Origin: Bacteroidota bacterium
GTDB lineage: Bacteria > Bacteroidota > Ignavibacteria > Ignavibacteriales > Melioribacteraceae
Direction of reading: 5' to 3'
NCBI GenBank assembly: GCA_018829205.1
Contig: JAHJUE010000019.1
Span: forward strand, 62,001-126,000
DNA length: 64,000 nucleotides
The notes under the pieces are model-generated. The model worked only from the letters and a program-made list of their open reading frames with translations. It was not told the origin of the DNA and made no database searches. Shown here piece by piece: positions 14,462-23,143 of the stretch. Within the stretch, counting starts at the first letter, position 1; each line of letters starts with the position of its first letter. The position numbers were made by a program, and so were the translations under genes.

Positions 14462-16237
14462 TTAAAATTTTTTCCCAAACAACAACTTATTCGGTGTTAA
14501 TACCAGAACCGCTTCTTTTTCAATTTTCTTAGGATTTACTTCGTCGGCATCGCCAAAATTATCTGTCAACTCGCCTTCTTCGTTTAAAGTAAGAATATAC
14601 TGGAATTCATAATTTTGCAGACTTTTTTCTTCAAGGTATTTTACAAGTTCAATAAAATGCGTTTTATCCATTCCATCTAAAATACCATCGTGGATTAAAA
14701 AGCGTGGGGCTTTGAGTTTTTCTTCTATTGAATTGAAAAGAACAGCTAAATCATAAATTAAAGTTCTGCCTTGGTTGCGACCTTTAGAAAACATTTCATT
14801 ATTTGGCAAAACAGTGAACTGAATTTTTGCATCAGATTTCAGATTTGTGGTAATATCGAAAACTGATATATCATCAATTTCAGGATACAACGCATTATAT
14901 ATATCTGAAAAAACTTTTGAGAACTCCAATTCTTTGTCCGCTATTTCTTCTTCAAATTCCAGAATATCGGCTTCAATTTTATTTATCTGCTGATTTATCT
15001 GAACCCTTTCTTTATTTAAATCCCTCAGTATTTTAACTCTCGATTTAAGCTCTGCTGATTCTTCTTTAATCTTATTTAATGTGAAATGCGCTTCTGTTAA
15101 ATCCGTAATTGCTTTTTTTGCTTTCAGCAATTTAAAAATTCCGGCTCTCTCTTTAGTTTTTTGATCTATCGAAACTGATCTTTTATTAATATTTTCTTGA
15201 AGTGAATCTACTTCATCTTGAATAAATTCACGGCGGGATTGGACTAAGTTGTTACGAAAGCTAATTGCATCTTCCAAAGATTTATTAATGTTCTCCGCTA
15301 AAAGCTGGTTGAACTCTGCGTATAATTTTCTAATAGTATTTGGTTTTATGTTTATATCTATTTTAAGGCTGTCTTGATAACTTTTGATCTTCAATTCATC
15401 GCTGCTATTTTGAAACATCAATTCTTTTATTTCTTCGGTTAACTTATTCAGTTTATTCTGATCTATTTTATATTTCTCACTTAGTTCAAATAGTTTTATT
15501 GATTCTTCCAGTTTTTCAATATCAATTTTATACTTTCTTAACTTGCTGTCTATCTCAGGCATTTTAATAGCGCCGTAAGTTTCCGTAATTATTCTTTTCG
15601 CTTCTTTGGTTGTGGTTTCCAATTTAGTCAGATCTGTTTGGACTTGCAGATTTCTGTAAGAAATTTTATTGTCGATATCCAACAGGAAGAAATGATAATT
15701 ATTCAGTTCAATTTCTTTGGCTTCGCGTATATATTTAATAGGATTTAGGAAAGGTTCTTTTTCCGGCATTTGGACTTTAATGTAGAACGGCAGAAGTCTT
15801 CTTAACCATTTATCGGAATAATGTCCTGTATATTTTCTTCTAAATATTATATCACATAAACGCGGTTTAATGTTTTTGATTGGATATTCTTCGTAGGCAT
15901 TATCATCAATCGATAAATAAATGGTAGTAGGTTTATCAAACGATCTTTTAGTAGAATACTGAATTTTGTCTACTTCAAAATCCAAAATGATTGAAACGCC
16001 TTTTAGTATGCCTTTTTGATAAGCTGCATAAAGACGCTTACTATCGCGTTTGTTGTAATTTGAAAGCAATGCGAAATCCATTAAGTCAAGTAAGGTGGAT
16101 TTGCCGATACCGTTTAATGAATTTTTTACTTCTTCTTGGGTACTGACTTCTTTTTTTCCGAAGATATAATTTATTCCCCTTTTGAATTCTACAGGTTCAA
16201 AAACTTCCGGTTCGGAATAAATTTTATTTAGAAACAT
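14462..16237 (-). CDS. ABC-three-component (ABC-3C) system ATPase, DUF2326-like
   Basis: A 591-residue SMC/RecN-like ATPase. The Walker A region NSLNGIGKSTLL (39-50) lacks the first Gly of the classic loop, as in some members of this class. Residues 180-430 are long coiled coil. Near the C-terminus, FLIHDGILDGMDKTHFIEL supplies Walker B and the D-loop. ABC-3C systems are predicted phage-defence machines that couple an ABC ATPase, a small middle component and an effector-bearing protein. It overlaps the middle component by 14 bp and ends the operon. Confidence 0.85.
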   Translation of the reverse strand: MFLNKIYSEPEVFEPVEFKRGINYIFGKKEVSTQEEVKNSLNGIGKSTLLDLMDFALLSNYNKRDSKRLYAAYQKGILKGVSIILDFEVDKIQYSTKRSFDKPTTIYLSIDDNAYEEYPIKNIKPRLCDIIFRRKYTGHYSDKWLRRLLPFYIKVQMPEKEPFLNPIKYIREAKEIELNNYHFFLLDIDNKISYRNLQVQTDLTKLETTTKEAKRIITETYGAIKMPEIDSKLRKYKIDIEKLEESIKLFELSEKYKIDQNKLNKLTEEIKELMFQNSSDELKIKSYQDSLKIDINIKPNTIRKLYAEFNQLLAENINKSLEDAISFRNNLVQSRREFIQDEVDSLQENINKRSVSIDQKTKERAGIFKLLKAKKAITDLTEAHFTLNKIKEESAELKSRVKILRDLNKERVQINQQINKIEADILEFEEEIADKELEFSKVFSDIYNALYPEIDDISVFDITTNLKSDAKIQFTVLPNNEMFSKGRNQGRTLIYDLAVLFNSIEEKLKAPRFLIHDGILDGMDKTHFIELVKYLEEKSLQNYEFQYILTLNEEGELTDNFGDADEVNPKKIEKEAVLVLTPNKLLFGKKF

Positions 16238-16472
16238 CTTTCTTCCCGCTTATGTTAAGAGAAATTTGATAAGTATTTAACACAACAATATCAGCAAGCC
16301 AAAGAAAAGTAATTACATTAAAATACTGTTCCAAGTTAATTGAATGATTTTTTTTTAACCGCTGGAACAGGTCTTCTATGTTATAAGAATGTTTCTTAAG
16401 CGCTTGTATAACAAACGAACCTAAAACCAACAAGTTCGAATTTATGTCTTCGTATTTAGAAGGAATAAGCAT
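16224..16472 (-). CDS. ABC-3C middle component
   Basis: An 82-residue protein. MLIPSKYEDINSNLLVLGSFVIQALKKHSYNIEDLFQRLKK followed by INLEQYFNVITFLWLADIV is the recognisable pattern of the small ABC-3C middle components, which are winged-helix-like connectors between ATPase and effector. It starts seven bases after the upstream gene and overlaps the ATPase, so the three genes form one operon. Confidence 0.8.
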   Translation of the reverse strand: MLIPSKYEDINSNLLVLGSFVIQALKKHSYNIEDLFQRLKKNHSINLEQYFNVITFLWLADIVVLNTYQISLNISGKKDVSK

Positions 16473-16478
16473 CTATAA

Positions 16479-16994
16479 TTACTCCAAGCCTTCAAAAAGG
16501 GGCGCTGATGATAACGGTTTTGGTTTTTTCAAATTTGGTGCGTCTGGAGCTTTCCCAATATCACAGATTTCAAAAATATACATAACAGTTGATTTCATTG
16601 AATTAAAGAAAACAGACGAGGGCAGATTATAAACAGCTAATATTTCATCTGTAATTGTATCAAAATGTTTTGGGTCTTCAACAGGAACATTAATATCATC
16701 AGATTCTTTAAGACGCATATATATTGATTGTATTCTATCAACAAAATTAAGAAAAGGCTGGTCATCTATTTTTAATTGATCTGAAATAAAACGCTGTACT
16801 AAGGTTATTGTTGCAAGGTTATTTGTGTAGGTACGCGAAGCAGATTTAAGTTTATCCGGGAAATTTATTTCCAATTTTTTTGTGATGTGCGCTCTCCTAT
16901 TTCCATCCATTTTTCTGAGTTTATCCGACGGGGTATTATCGTTAAAGATATATGAAAAAAGTTCTTTTAGAATTTCTTGTTGTGATTTTTTCAT
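16479..16994 (-). CDS. ABC-3C C-terminal-domain protein (first gene of operon)
   Basis: A 171-residue helical protein (MKKSQQEILKELFSYIFND to KPLSSAPLFEGLE). The position and the segment IQSIYMRLKESDDINVP suggest the ABC-3C CTD that bridges the effector to the rest of the complex. In most systems this domain is fused behind a protease or nuclease effector; here none is fused, and no catalytic motif is visible. Either the effector function lies elsewhere (the adjacent Fic protein is a candidate) or this is a stand-alone variant. Confidence 0.6.
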   Translation of the reverse strand: MKKSQQEILKELFSYIFNDNTPSDKLRKMDGNRRAHITKKLEINFPDKLKSASRTYTNNLATITLVQRFISDQLKIDDQPFLNFVDRIQSIYMRLKESDDINVPVEDPKHFDTITDEILAVYNLPSSVFFNSMKSTVMYIFEICDIGKAPDAPNLKKPKPLSSAPLFEGLE

Positions 16995-17044
16995 AATTTT
17001 GACCGTTCTTAAGTTATTATTGTATAAAACGGCTATAAACGAAC

Positions 17045-17105
17045 GTGATTTATAAAAGACCTTGAGTTAAATACGTGGTTTATAAATCACACAATTGAGC
17101 CACGT
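17045..17105. promoter_or_regulatory. Paired inverted repeats upstream of the ABC-3C operon
   Basis: GTGATTTATAAA (17045-17056) and TTTATAAATCAC (17079-17090) are perfect 12-bp inverted arms. Overlapping them, ACGTGG (17074-17079) pairs with CCACGT (17100-17105). They lie 50-110 bp upstream of the ABC-3C operon start, in the 257-bp gap after the Fic gene, so control of ABC-3C expression is likely. Confidence 0.5.
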
Positions 17106-17251
17106 TTGGTAAATAAAGTTTGATCTATGCATTATTTCCTTCAAATATTGGGCAAGTGGCTTAAGCTATGCACAAAATTTTTAATTTTTTGGGCATAGGT
17201 GCAGAGCAATGCTCAGATTTCTTAATAAATTGTGCAAAGAACTTATTTTGA

Positions 17252-18334
17252 CTATTTAAGGAGGTTATGAAACTCCGGCAAATAGTAAATTTTATCATTT
17301 TTATATTTCTGCGACTTAATCAAATCAATACGTTCTAATTCAGCGAAATACTTCGAAGCAGTATTGCGAGAAATTCCGAGAGCAGTTTGCATAGTTTTTT
17401 GAGAATAAAACGGAAAACTAAAAAGATATTCTACAAGTTCCGCAGTATAAATTTTAGATTTACTTTGGATAACTAATCTATACTTATGAATTAATTCTCT
17501 GATACCAATAACAGAACTTGTAGTAGCAATTGATTGGGATTCAACGGCATTTAAGATATAGATAATCCATTCTTTCCAATTTTCTATTTTGGTAACTTCT
17601 CTAAGCAGTCTGTAATAGTCGCTTTTATGCTGGTTTATGTACCCGCTAATAAAAAGGATTGGAAGTTCTAATCTTTTGACCATACAGAGGTATAAAACCA
17701 TAAGTATTCTGCCGGTGCGACCGTTACCATCAAGAAAAGGATGAATTGCTTCAAACTGATAGTGCATTACCGCCATTTTGATTAGCGGATCGACTTCATC
17801 TGAATTACTATTAAAATAATCTTCAAAATTTTTAAGTAATTTACGTATTAAATCTTCACCTTCCGGGGGTGTAAACAATATTTCGCCGGTGCTTCTGTTT
17901 TGAATTTTTGTGCCGGGAATTTTTCTTATACCGGGTTTTGATGGTTCTAAAATGGATTGGATTGTAATAAAAGAGTTAGTATTAAGGAATTCTTGATCAA
18001 TAACTAATCTATAACCTTTTAAAAGCGCTTCTCTATAATTTTTTGTTTCTTTTTGCTCAATCTTTAGCTCTGATTCTTCAATATAGGTTGCTTCAATAGC
18101 GTCATTAAACGTAGTATGAATATTTTCAATTTCGGAACTTGCAACAGCTTCACGAAATGAAAGAGGTTCGATTAGTACTTGACGATTTGGGATAGACTTA
18201 GCCTCACCGCTTAAACGAGCTAAAGCAATATTAGTGGTATTAACTTTTTTTAAGATTTCAACGTCATCAAAATTAAAAGACGGAGGAAGAATCGGTAAAT
18301 CATTGTATGGTTGTTCCGGGTTAAAGTTGTTCAT
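17252..18334 (-). CDS. Fic family AMPylase with N-terminal inhibitory helix
   Basis: A 360-residue class II Fic protein. The active site HPFLDGNGRTGR is at 198-209 with all key residues (catalytic His, phosphate-binding GNG, Arg). The inhibitory motif [ST]xxxE[GN] is SSEIEN (66-71), so basal activity is probably suppressed. The C-terminal part (about 300-355) is a winged helix. Fic enzymes transfer AMP from ATP to target proteins. The start at 18334 is 10 bp from a decayed methylase fragment. Confidence 0.9.
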   Translation of the reverse strand: MNNFNPEQPYNDLPILPPSFNFDDVEILKKVNTTNIALARLSGEAKSIPNRQVLIEPLSFREAVASSEIENIHTTFNDAIEATYIEESELKIEQKETKNYREALLKGYRLVIDQEFLNTNSFITIQSILEPSKPGIRKIPGTKIQNRSTGEILFTPPEGEDLIRKLLKNFEDYFNSNSDEVDPLIKMAVMHYQFEAIHPFLDGNGRTGRILMVLYLCMVKRLELPILFISGYINQHKSDYYRLLREVTKIENWKEWIIYILNAVESQSIATTSSVIGIRELIHKYRLVIQSKSKIYTAELVEYLFSFPFYSQKTMQTALGISRNTASKYFAELERIDLIKSQKYKNDKIYYLPEFHNLLK

Positions 18335-18344
18335 ATCTATTCTT

Positions 18345-18485
18345 TTATTTTATCTCAAACTTTTCATACTCTTCTTTAGAAATTATTTTTCCAATTTCTT
18401 GATCAATTATTTTTACTTCTTCATAAGTTAAGTTGTATAGCTTGTAAACCATTATGTCATCTCATCTTCTAAATGCTTTGTGTTG
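18345..18485 (-). pseudogene. Frameshifted C-terminal remnant of a third methylase TRD
   Basis: Minus-strand reading gives DDIMVYKLYNLTYEEVKIID then a short tail and stop at 18345. This matches the C-terminal ending of type IIG/PglX-like methylases and is parallel to IDALVYKLYDLNEQEISYIE at the end of the cassette at 19234-19896. Just upstream KHLEDEM lies in another frame, so the remnant is frameshifted. It sits on the far side of the invertase from the two intact TRDs. Confidence 0.65.
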
Positions 18486-18566
18486 GCGCAAATCAACATT
18501 CTCGTTCATTTTATTACTTTCAAATATAATTAATCCTTAGCTTAACTTGAATATAAAACTTAGAAA

Positions 18567-19184
18567 TCAAGCGAGAAACATATCTCTCTTTAAATTATTG
18601 TTTTTCACAAATGATGTAACTGTTAGGCGATGAACATTGAGAATTCTCGCTATGGCGCTATATGATACTTTTTTTTCAAGTAGTTCTCTGATTTTTTTCT
18701 CTTGTCCGGTAAGCTTAGTTTTTGATGACTTGCGCCCTTTGGGTCTTCCGAGTATGACACCTTCAGCTCTTTTTCTTGCTAGTGCTTCTTTTGTTCTTTG
18801 TGAAATCAAATTTCTTTCAATTTCTGCGGCTAACCCAAATGCGAAAGCCAAAACCTTGGAGTTAATATCACTCCCTAATCTGTAATTATCTTTAATTGTC
18901 CATACCTTGATATCTCTATTCATACAATCATTTAAGACACTCATTATCATTAATAAATTTCTTCCTAAGCGTGACAATTCAGTGCAAATTAAAATATCTT
19001 CTGTTTTCATTTTCTTTAATAGTTTACCAAGTTTACGGTGATCAACATTCTTTGCCCCGGATATGGTTTCTTCAATCCAGCGGTCAATAACAACACCTTT
19101 TTCTTGACAAAAGCGATTGATTTCAAAACGTTGATTTTCTACAGTTTGTTTGTCAGTACTTACTCTAATATACCCATAATTCAT
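18567..19184 (-). CDS. Mpi-type serine DNA invertase
   Basis: A 205-residue serine recombinase. The catalytic Ser is in YIRVSTDKQTVENQR, followed by ELSRLGRNLLMIMSVL, the AFGLAAEIERNLISQRTKEALARKRAEG helix, and a C-terminal HTH (VSYSAIARILNVHRLTVTSF). The sequence closely resembles, from memory, the Bacteroides fragilis master invertase Mpi, which flips short segments between inverted repeats. A GGAG site precedes the ATG. It is divergent from the silent TRD cassette; its start codon is 54 bp from the 13-bp repeat at 19239, making it the probable driver of TRD inversion. Confidence 0.92.
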   Translation of the reverse strand: MNYGYIRVSTDKQTVENQRFEINRFCQEKGVVIDRWIEETISGAKNVDHRKLGKLLKKMKTEDILICTELSRLGRNLLMIMSVLNDCMNRDIKVWTIKDNYRLGSDINSKVLAFAFGLAAEIERNLISQRTKEALARKRAEGVILGRPKGRKSSKTKLTGQEKKIRELLEKKVSYSAIARILNVHRLTVTSFVKNNNLKRDMFLA

Positions 19185-19233
19185 TTTTACTCTCCAATAT
19201 TATTTGAAATTGAGATTTAGCAATACAGTATAA

Positions 19234-19896
19234 GAAAAACGACCGATTTTACGCGGCAGAGACATCAAAAGATATGGATATAACTTCGCTAACCTATGGT
19301 TGATAAATACTCATAACGGAATTAAAGAAAAAGGACTAAGCCCAATAAATATAAATGATTACCCGGCAATTAAAAGGTACTTAGATAATTTTTATCCCGA
19401 ACTTGAGGTAAGAGCTGATCAAGGGGATACTCCTTATAATTTACGAAACTGTGCTTATATGGAGGATTTTTTTTGCCAGAAAATAGTATGGGCAGAGACT
19501 ATTAGAGTTTATTCTGATGGCTCTAGAAATTTTCCAAGATTCTGTTTAGATACTAACTCTTTTACCCTTGATAAAACTTGCTTTATGATGATTAGTAAAA
19601 ATGCTAAATTTATTTTAGCTGTTCTTAATTCTAACCTTTTTGAAAAATATTTAAAAAATAATGTTATGACTTTAGGAACAGGTAGTTTGGGACTTCAAAA
19701 GGAATATATTCAACAAATGCCTATTCCCCAAATTAGCGATACTGAGCAGAAGCAATTTTGTAGTTTAGTAGAACAAATAATTGAAAAAAATGGAAAAGGA
19801 TTAGATTCATCACATTTAGAAAAACAAATCGATGCGCTTGTCTATAAATTATATGATCTAAATGAGCAAGAGATCAGTTATATAGAGAAGGTATAA
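19234..19896 (+). CDS. Silent alternative TRD cassette of the type IIG-like methylase
   Basis: A 220-codon open frame, stopped upstream by TAA at 19231, with no start codon or ribosome site at its beginning. It opens KRPILRGRDIKRYGYNFANLWLI, the same block that begins the TRD of the full methylase (RPILRGRDIKRYGYEFADLWLI, from R855). It continues as a complete TaqI-like specificity domain with different central residues and ends IDALVYKLYDLNEQEISYIEKV. It is tail-to-tail with the methylase gene, 8 bp apart. A reader could call 19300 (TTG) a start, but it is better seen as an unexpressed cassette. Confidence 0.85.
   Translation, partial: EKRPILRGRDIKRYGYNFANLWLINTHNGIKEKGLSPININDYPAIKRYLDNFYPELEVRADQGDTPYNLRNCAYMEDFFCQKIVWAETIRVYSDGSRNFPRFCLDTNSFTLDKTCFMMISKNAKFILAVLNSNLFEKYLKNNVMTLGTGSLGLQKEYIQQMPIPQISDTEQKQFCSLVEQIIEKNGKGLDSSHLEKQIDALVYKLYDLNEQEISYIEKV
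19239..19251 (+). repeat. Inversion-site repeat, cassette copy
   Basis: ACGACCGATTTTA. Its exact inverted copy is at 20541-20553 inside the methylase gene. Both occupy the same codon phase (CGA CCG ATT TTA), so recombination between them keeps the frame. Confidence 0.8.
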
Positions 19897-19904
19897 AACT
19901 AATG

Positions 19905-22900
19905 CTATACAATTTCGATAAAACCAATAGTTTGCCGCTCTTCATCGATTAATTCGTAAATATCGAAAATAAGCTCATCAATTTGTTGTTCAAATTGTTT
20001 GCTATCCTTATTTTGTCGTTTCGATGTTTGTATTTGTAAAACAAGCTTTCTAAAAATTTTTTCGATATTTGCATCAATTTTTTTTACTGGTATTTTATCA
20101 AAAAAAATTTTGCTTAACTCTCTAGTTCCACCTTGAAGTTCTGGGAAGTTATCTCTAAAAGAATATTTAAAAAGTGATGAATTAAAAAAAGCTGTTAGAT
20201 AAGCAATGTTATTTCCGATAACTATAAAACACTTTTGATTAGTTAGAAAACAATCTTCATCATATACAAAAGGCAAAAATTTTGTCATATTGGGGTAGAT
20301 AATTTTTGGTCTAAAAAAATCCTCCGAATAACTTATACTGTCTTGAGTTTCGAACCATTTATTGTTCGTCTTTTTTCTTGCCCCGATTTCTCCAGTTTGT
20401 TTCAGTCGATTGTAACCAAAGCTTAAAAGATGCTGTTTAACTGCTGGGTAATCATCAATATTATAATTTTTACTCGGGAAAGTTGCAATTAACCACAAAT
20501 CGGCAAATTCATATCCATAACGTTTTATATCTCGCCCTCTTAAAATCGGTCGTATAATTTCGACAGATTTTGGGTCTTGGGCAATCAGTTCATCTTTCTT
20601 TTTCCCATCGATAATGAATGCCTCATTAAAACCAGTTAAGACACCACGATAAATGTTTATATCCCAATCTTTAAGCGGTGTCCCAACCCGCTCAATTTTC
20701 TCTTTAATACGTTGTTCAATAGAATTGAGTATTACCCAACTGGTTTGGGGCGAGAATTTAGTTGGAGAAGCATTTTCACTGACATATTCCGTTAGATTAT
20801 TCTTATAACCGTTTTTAACAATGCAGGCTTGAGTTGCAGTCTTATAGTTTTCCTTTCTATACAACAATATGTTTGTGTCAACTGTTGCCGCCTCAAAAAT
20901 CTTCTGCCCGGCAAAATCTATAAGTAAAACTGGATTTGTTTTCTCAGCCAAGTACCTTCTAAGAGGTTCGCCATAACCGGCACGCATCCATTTGTTGGAA
21001 GTAATTAAACATAAATTCCCATTAAGTTTCAGTATATGATTTCCTTTTTCATAAAATAAAGTATATATATCGCCGGTTCGTTTAAAACTTTGGAAATTTT
21101 GTTTCTCATACATTTTGGATAGTTTACCGCTTTCTTTTTGTAGCTGTATATAGGGCGGATTACCAATAACAACATCAAATCCTTCTTTAATCCCAAACAT
21201 CCAGAAAGGATCGAACCAGGGCGTTTCCGAAATATCAAACGGATTCCAGTTTGTAAGCATTGTAACTGCTTCAGTATTTTTTGTTGACCATTCCGCGTGT
21301 TTTTCGGCAATTTTCTTTTGCTCAATCTTAAATTCTTCTTCAATTTTTTCTTTTCGTTTTGCGGAAGCAGTAAAGTATTCTTCTCTTAAACTTTTCAGTT
21401 TGTTAAACTCATCTTCCGAGATTCCAAACGAAGCGGAAAATTCAGGCAAGCTAATTAATGTATTTACACAAACAAATTTAAAGTCGAGGTTAGGAAGGTT
21501 TTCAATTCCCCAATTTGATTTTTTCTTATCAACAGGTTCATCAATAATTAAACTTAACCAGCAGCGTAAGCGGGAAAGTTCTACAGCCATCGGCTGTATG
21601 TCGCAGCCGTAAATGGAGTTGAGGATTGTTTGGAGTTTGAGGTTATAAACTTCCTTTGACCCCCCTTGTATTCCCCCCTTGGTAAGGGGGGAAAGCTGTA
21701 ACTTGAGTGCAATAATTTTTTGCAGCATACCGATTGGGAAAGCGCCGGAACCGCAAGCAGGGTCCAAAATTTTAACAGTGCCGAGTTTATCAAGTATTTC
21801 TTTTGAGAATGGTTTTAGTTCTTCGGGGAGTTCTTCGGTGTGAACGAAGTCTTCAATTTTTTGACTTAAAGATTCTTCACTCCACTTCGTTTCGTTCAGA
21901 ATGACGTCTTTACTAATATTTGATTTGAGATATTCTATAAGGCTTTGTTCTACCATATAATCAACAATTTCGCGGGGAGTGTAGTAAGAGCCGGTTGATT
22001 TGCGAGCTGATTCTTGTGTTTCGGGATTTTGTTCGGCTAATAAGTTCTCGAAAATTCTACCCAGCATTTCCGGGTCAATTGCAATTTCTGCGTTTGAGGA
22101 AGTGTTTTCATCAATTGTAAAATTATATTTCTCTAAAGTGTAATCAAAAAGATTAAAGAACCATTCATTAGGTAAATATAGTTGGTAGTTATCTTTAAAA
22201 TCTTCTTTCTGATCTTCAAACAAACCGCCGTTAAGAAAAGGATAGTCTTTTATTTCATCAGGTAAATTTTTCGTTCTTTCTTTTGCCGGTGTATTGAAAA
22301 CATCAAAGAAAAGTTTTTCCAGCAGTTCTTTATAATAGTTTGTGTACTTACCTACTGCATTGGCAGAGAGAACGTCATCATTAACAATACCTTTCTTTTT
22401 CAGAAACCAACAAAAGATTAATCTGCCGATGAGACGGATTGTGAAATGTTTTTTGACTCCCAAATCTTTAATAAAACTTTTCGCTAGTACATTCTCAACA
22501 AGATCGTTGAATGAACTTTTGATATCATTATAAAACTGTTTATTAACAACGGATATATCAAAGGCTTTCCAGAGTGATTTCCAAAGCTCATTAGGTTCAA
22601 CAAAAAACTTATTTACCTTGCTGCTTACTTCGTTAAGAATGAAATCATAAGTTTTATAATAAGGTTGGTCAACAGCAAAAGGTAAAGTTTTTAATACAAC
22701 TTTTTTGCCTTCTTTCCCGGATAGAACAACCTTATAGGCAGAATGCTGAGGATTACCGAGGAACCAAACTACATAACGTTCTGCAGCTTGTCCTCCGACA
22801 AACTTTTTTGTTATACGTTCAATTGTTTGTTTGGAAAGTTTTTCGTCATTAAGGATAGCTGATAAAATCAACAGTTGTGAAGTTTCCCCTTTTGAACGAT

Positions 22901-23114
22901 GAATTGCGCGAATATCTTTTTGATTTGCGAAGGTTTCGTGGTCTTTAAATAAGCGTAGCGTCTCGCCGCCGAAAAGTTCTTTCTGTACTTGTGCAGGAAT
23001 AACACTATCCCATTCAACTTTATCTTTTATTCCAAACTCTTGCACTAAAGAAAGAGTTAATTCTTTGTAATCGAGTTTTGATTTGTTTTCAACTAATGAG
23101 CGTATGTTTGACAT
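19905..23114 (-). CDS. Type IIG/PglX-like adenine methylase with switchable TRD
   Basis: A 1069-residue Eco57I-class protein: helical N-terminal region, SAM motif I KILDPACGSGAFPIG (about 446-460), catalytic NPPY in VVIGNPPYIQLQ (about 650), and C-terminal TaqI-like specificity domain from R855. It presumably methylates N6-adenine, and with the downstream-partner helicase forms a restriction or defence system. Two repeat-derived peptides lie in frame: ILNETKWSEESLSQ (about 403-416) and SPLTKGGIQGG (about 471-482), the latter just after motif I. I see no PD-ExK nuclease. The gene starts 29 bp after the helicase stop. Confidence 0.88.
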   Translation of the reverse strand: MSNIRSLVENKSKLDYKELTLSLVQEFGIKDKVEWDSVIPAQVQKELFGGETLRLFKDHETFANQKDIRAIHRSKGETSQLLILSAILNDEKLSKQTIERITKKFVGGQAAERYVVWFLGNPQHSAYKVVLSGKEGKKVVLKTLPFAVDQPYYKTYDFILNEVSSKVNKFFVEPNELWKSLWKAFDISVVNKQFYNDIKSSFNDLVENVLAKSFIKDLGVKKHFTIRLIGRLIFCWFLKKKGIVNDDVLSANAVGKYTNYYKELLEKLFFDVFNTPAKERTKNLPDEIKDYPFLNGGLFEDQKEDFKDNYQLYLPNEWFFNLFDYTLEKYNFTIDENTSSNAEIAIDPEMLGRIFENLLAEQNPETQESARKSTGSYYTPREIVDYMVEQSLIEYLKSNISKDVILNETKWSEESLSQKIEDFVHTEELPEELKPFSKEILDKLGTVKILDPACGSGAFPIGMLQKIIALKLQLSPLTKGGIQGGSKEVYNLKLQTILNSIYGCDIQPMAVELSRLRCWLSLIIDEPVDKKKSNWGIENLPNLDFKFVCVNTLISLPEFSASFGISEDEFNKLKSLREEYFTASAKRKEKIEEEFKIEQKKIAEKHAEWSTKNTEAVTMLTNWNPFDISETPWFDPFWMFGIKEGFDVVIGNPPYIQLQKESGKLSKMYEKQNFQSFKRTGDIYTLFYEKGNHILKLNGNLCLITSNKWMRAGYGEPLRRYLAEKTNPVLLIDFAGQKIFEAATVDTNILLYRKENYKTATQACIVKNGYKNNLTEYVSENASPTKFSPQTSWVILNSIEQRIKEKIERVGTPLKDWDINIYRGVLTGFNEAFIIDGKKKDELIAQDPKSVEIIRPILRGRDIKRYGYEFADLWLIATFPSKNYNIDDYPAVKQHLLSFGYNRLKQTGEIGARKKTNNKWFETQDSISYSEDFFRPKIIYPNMTKFLPFVYDEDCFLTNQKCFIVIGNNIAYLTAFFNSSLFKYSFRDNFPELQGGTRELSKIFFDKIPVKKIDANIEKIFRKLVLQIQTSKRQNKDSKQFEQQIDELIFDIYELIDEERQTIGFIEIV
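20541..20553 (-). repeat. Inversion-site repeat, methylase copy
   Basis: Plus-strand TAAAATCGGTCGT, the inverted copy of 19239-19251, covering codons 855-858 of the methylase (R-P-I-L). Beyond these 13 bases the two TRD genes share protein but little DNA identity. Confidence 0.8.
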
Positions 23115-23143
23115 AAAATCAATTATAAATTAAAAATGAGAAA

